A DNA stretch of 5,691 bases, taken from assembly GCA_017938785.1 (NCBI GenBank), contig JAGBAU010000161.1, positions 1-5,691 of the forward strand. The letters are read 5' to 3'. The notes under the pieces are model-generated. The model saw nothing but the letters and a program-made list of their open reading frames with translations. It was not told the origin of the DNA and made no database searches. Origin of the DNA: Clostridia bacterium (lineage in GTDB: Bacteria; Bacillota_A; Clostridia; Christensenellales; Aristaeellaceae). The first letter of the stretch is position 1; each line of letters starts with the position of its first letter. Position numbers and translations under genes: made by a program. Positions 5,438 to 5,691 of this stretch are shown piece by piece.

Positions 5438-5691
5438 ATCTTGTTTCCAATCCGTACACCGCAACCATGGCGGCGGCGAAATCGCCGATCTGTTCGCTGG
5501 TCTGAGCGGGAACCACCTGCAAATCCTGCCAGCACTGCCTGAGCGCCTCCCGGCGGATGGCCTTCCACATGCTGTCCTTGATCAGGTGCTCGCATCTCAT
5601 GTACACGCCGCCAATGACCACCATCTCCGGGTTCAGCACATCCGCGATCATGGCAATGCCCTGGCCCAGGTAATCACCCGCGGTTTCAAAC
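5436..5691 (-). CDS. ROK-family protein (sugar kinase or transcriptional regulator), C-terminal end only
   Basis: About 85 C-terminal residues are visible; the gene begins beyond the right edge. The minus-strand frame stays open from 5691 to the TAA at 5438-5436. It reads ETAGDYLGQGIAMIADVLNP followed by EMVVIGGVY, the well-known ROK C-terminal pattern (a helix, then the NPxxxxxGG strand-turn), and it ends in GDFAAAMVAVYGLETR, also typical. ROK proteins include glucokinases, N-acetylsugar kinases and NagC/XylR-type repressors. The parts that tell these apart (ATP site, zinc-binding Cys cluster, N-terminal HTH) lie outside the window. The Met at 5651 is internal to the conserved domain and is not the start. 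It converges on rsmI and shares its terminator, so it is not part of the modification operon. Confidence 0.85.
   Translation of the reverse strand, partial: FETAGDYLGQGIAMIADVLNPEMVVIGGVYMRCEHLIKDSMWKAIRREALRQCWQDLQVVPAQTSEQIGDFAAAMVAVYGLETR

Noticed and set aside
4519..5595. Long minus-strand open frame opposite rsmI and running into the ROK region
   Set aside because: It mirrors rsmI codon periodicity, crosses the terminator hairpin and shows no family motifs. The ROK gene occupies a different minus-strand frame there.
5436..5651. Small complete 71-residue minus-strand protein
   Set aside because: The frame extends beyond its first Met to the window edge with continuous ROK C-terminal homology, so this is the end of a larger gene.

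Overview
The window is dense and G+C-rich, with short intergenic gaps, strong Shine-Dalgarno sites and a textbook sigma-A type promoter. The protein families point to a member of the Bacillota, most likely a high-G+C, gut-type anaerobic Clostridia (Oscillospirales or Christensenellales grade). That placement is an inference from gene style and was not tested by any search. No insertion sequence, phage gene, CRISPR array, tRNA or rRNA gene is visible.

Layout. (1) Bases 1-556 hold the C-terminal half of a GNAT-fold protein that enters from the left, closed by a hairpin at 564-596. (2) A near-consensus promoter (602-630) and a strong RBS drive trpS (676-1692), which is followed by a 12-bp hairpin (1705-1735). 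(3) A tight four-gene RNA-modification run follows: rsmH (1750-2691), a divergent tRNA-guanine transglycosylase paralogue (2701-3789), an RmtB-like 16S rRNA G1405 methyltransferase (3782-4540, overlapping the previous gene by 8 bases) and rsmI (4543-5403). It ends in a strong terminator (5406-5437) that also serves the opposite strand. (4) On the minus strand, the C-terminal end of a ROK-family sugar kinase or regulator enters from the right (5436-5691).

How the genes fit together. RsmH and RsmI modify the same nucleotide, C1402 of 16S rRNA (base N4 and ribose 2'-O). The gene between them and the transglycosylase encodes a close relative of the acquired aminoglycoside-resistance enzyme RmtB, whose target G1405 lies three nucleotides away in helix 44. 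The run therefore looks like an operon for the ribosomal decoding centre plus an unusual base-exchange enzyme. The most notable points are a resistance-type methyltransferase fixed in a housekeeping operon without any mobile DNA, and its translational coupling to a transglycosylase with an altered substrate pocket. From memory, mobilised rmtD regions in Gram-negative pathogens carry a tRNA-ribosyltransferase gene beside the methyltransferase. If that is confirmed, this locus resembles the chromosomal arrangement from which such cassettes came.
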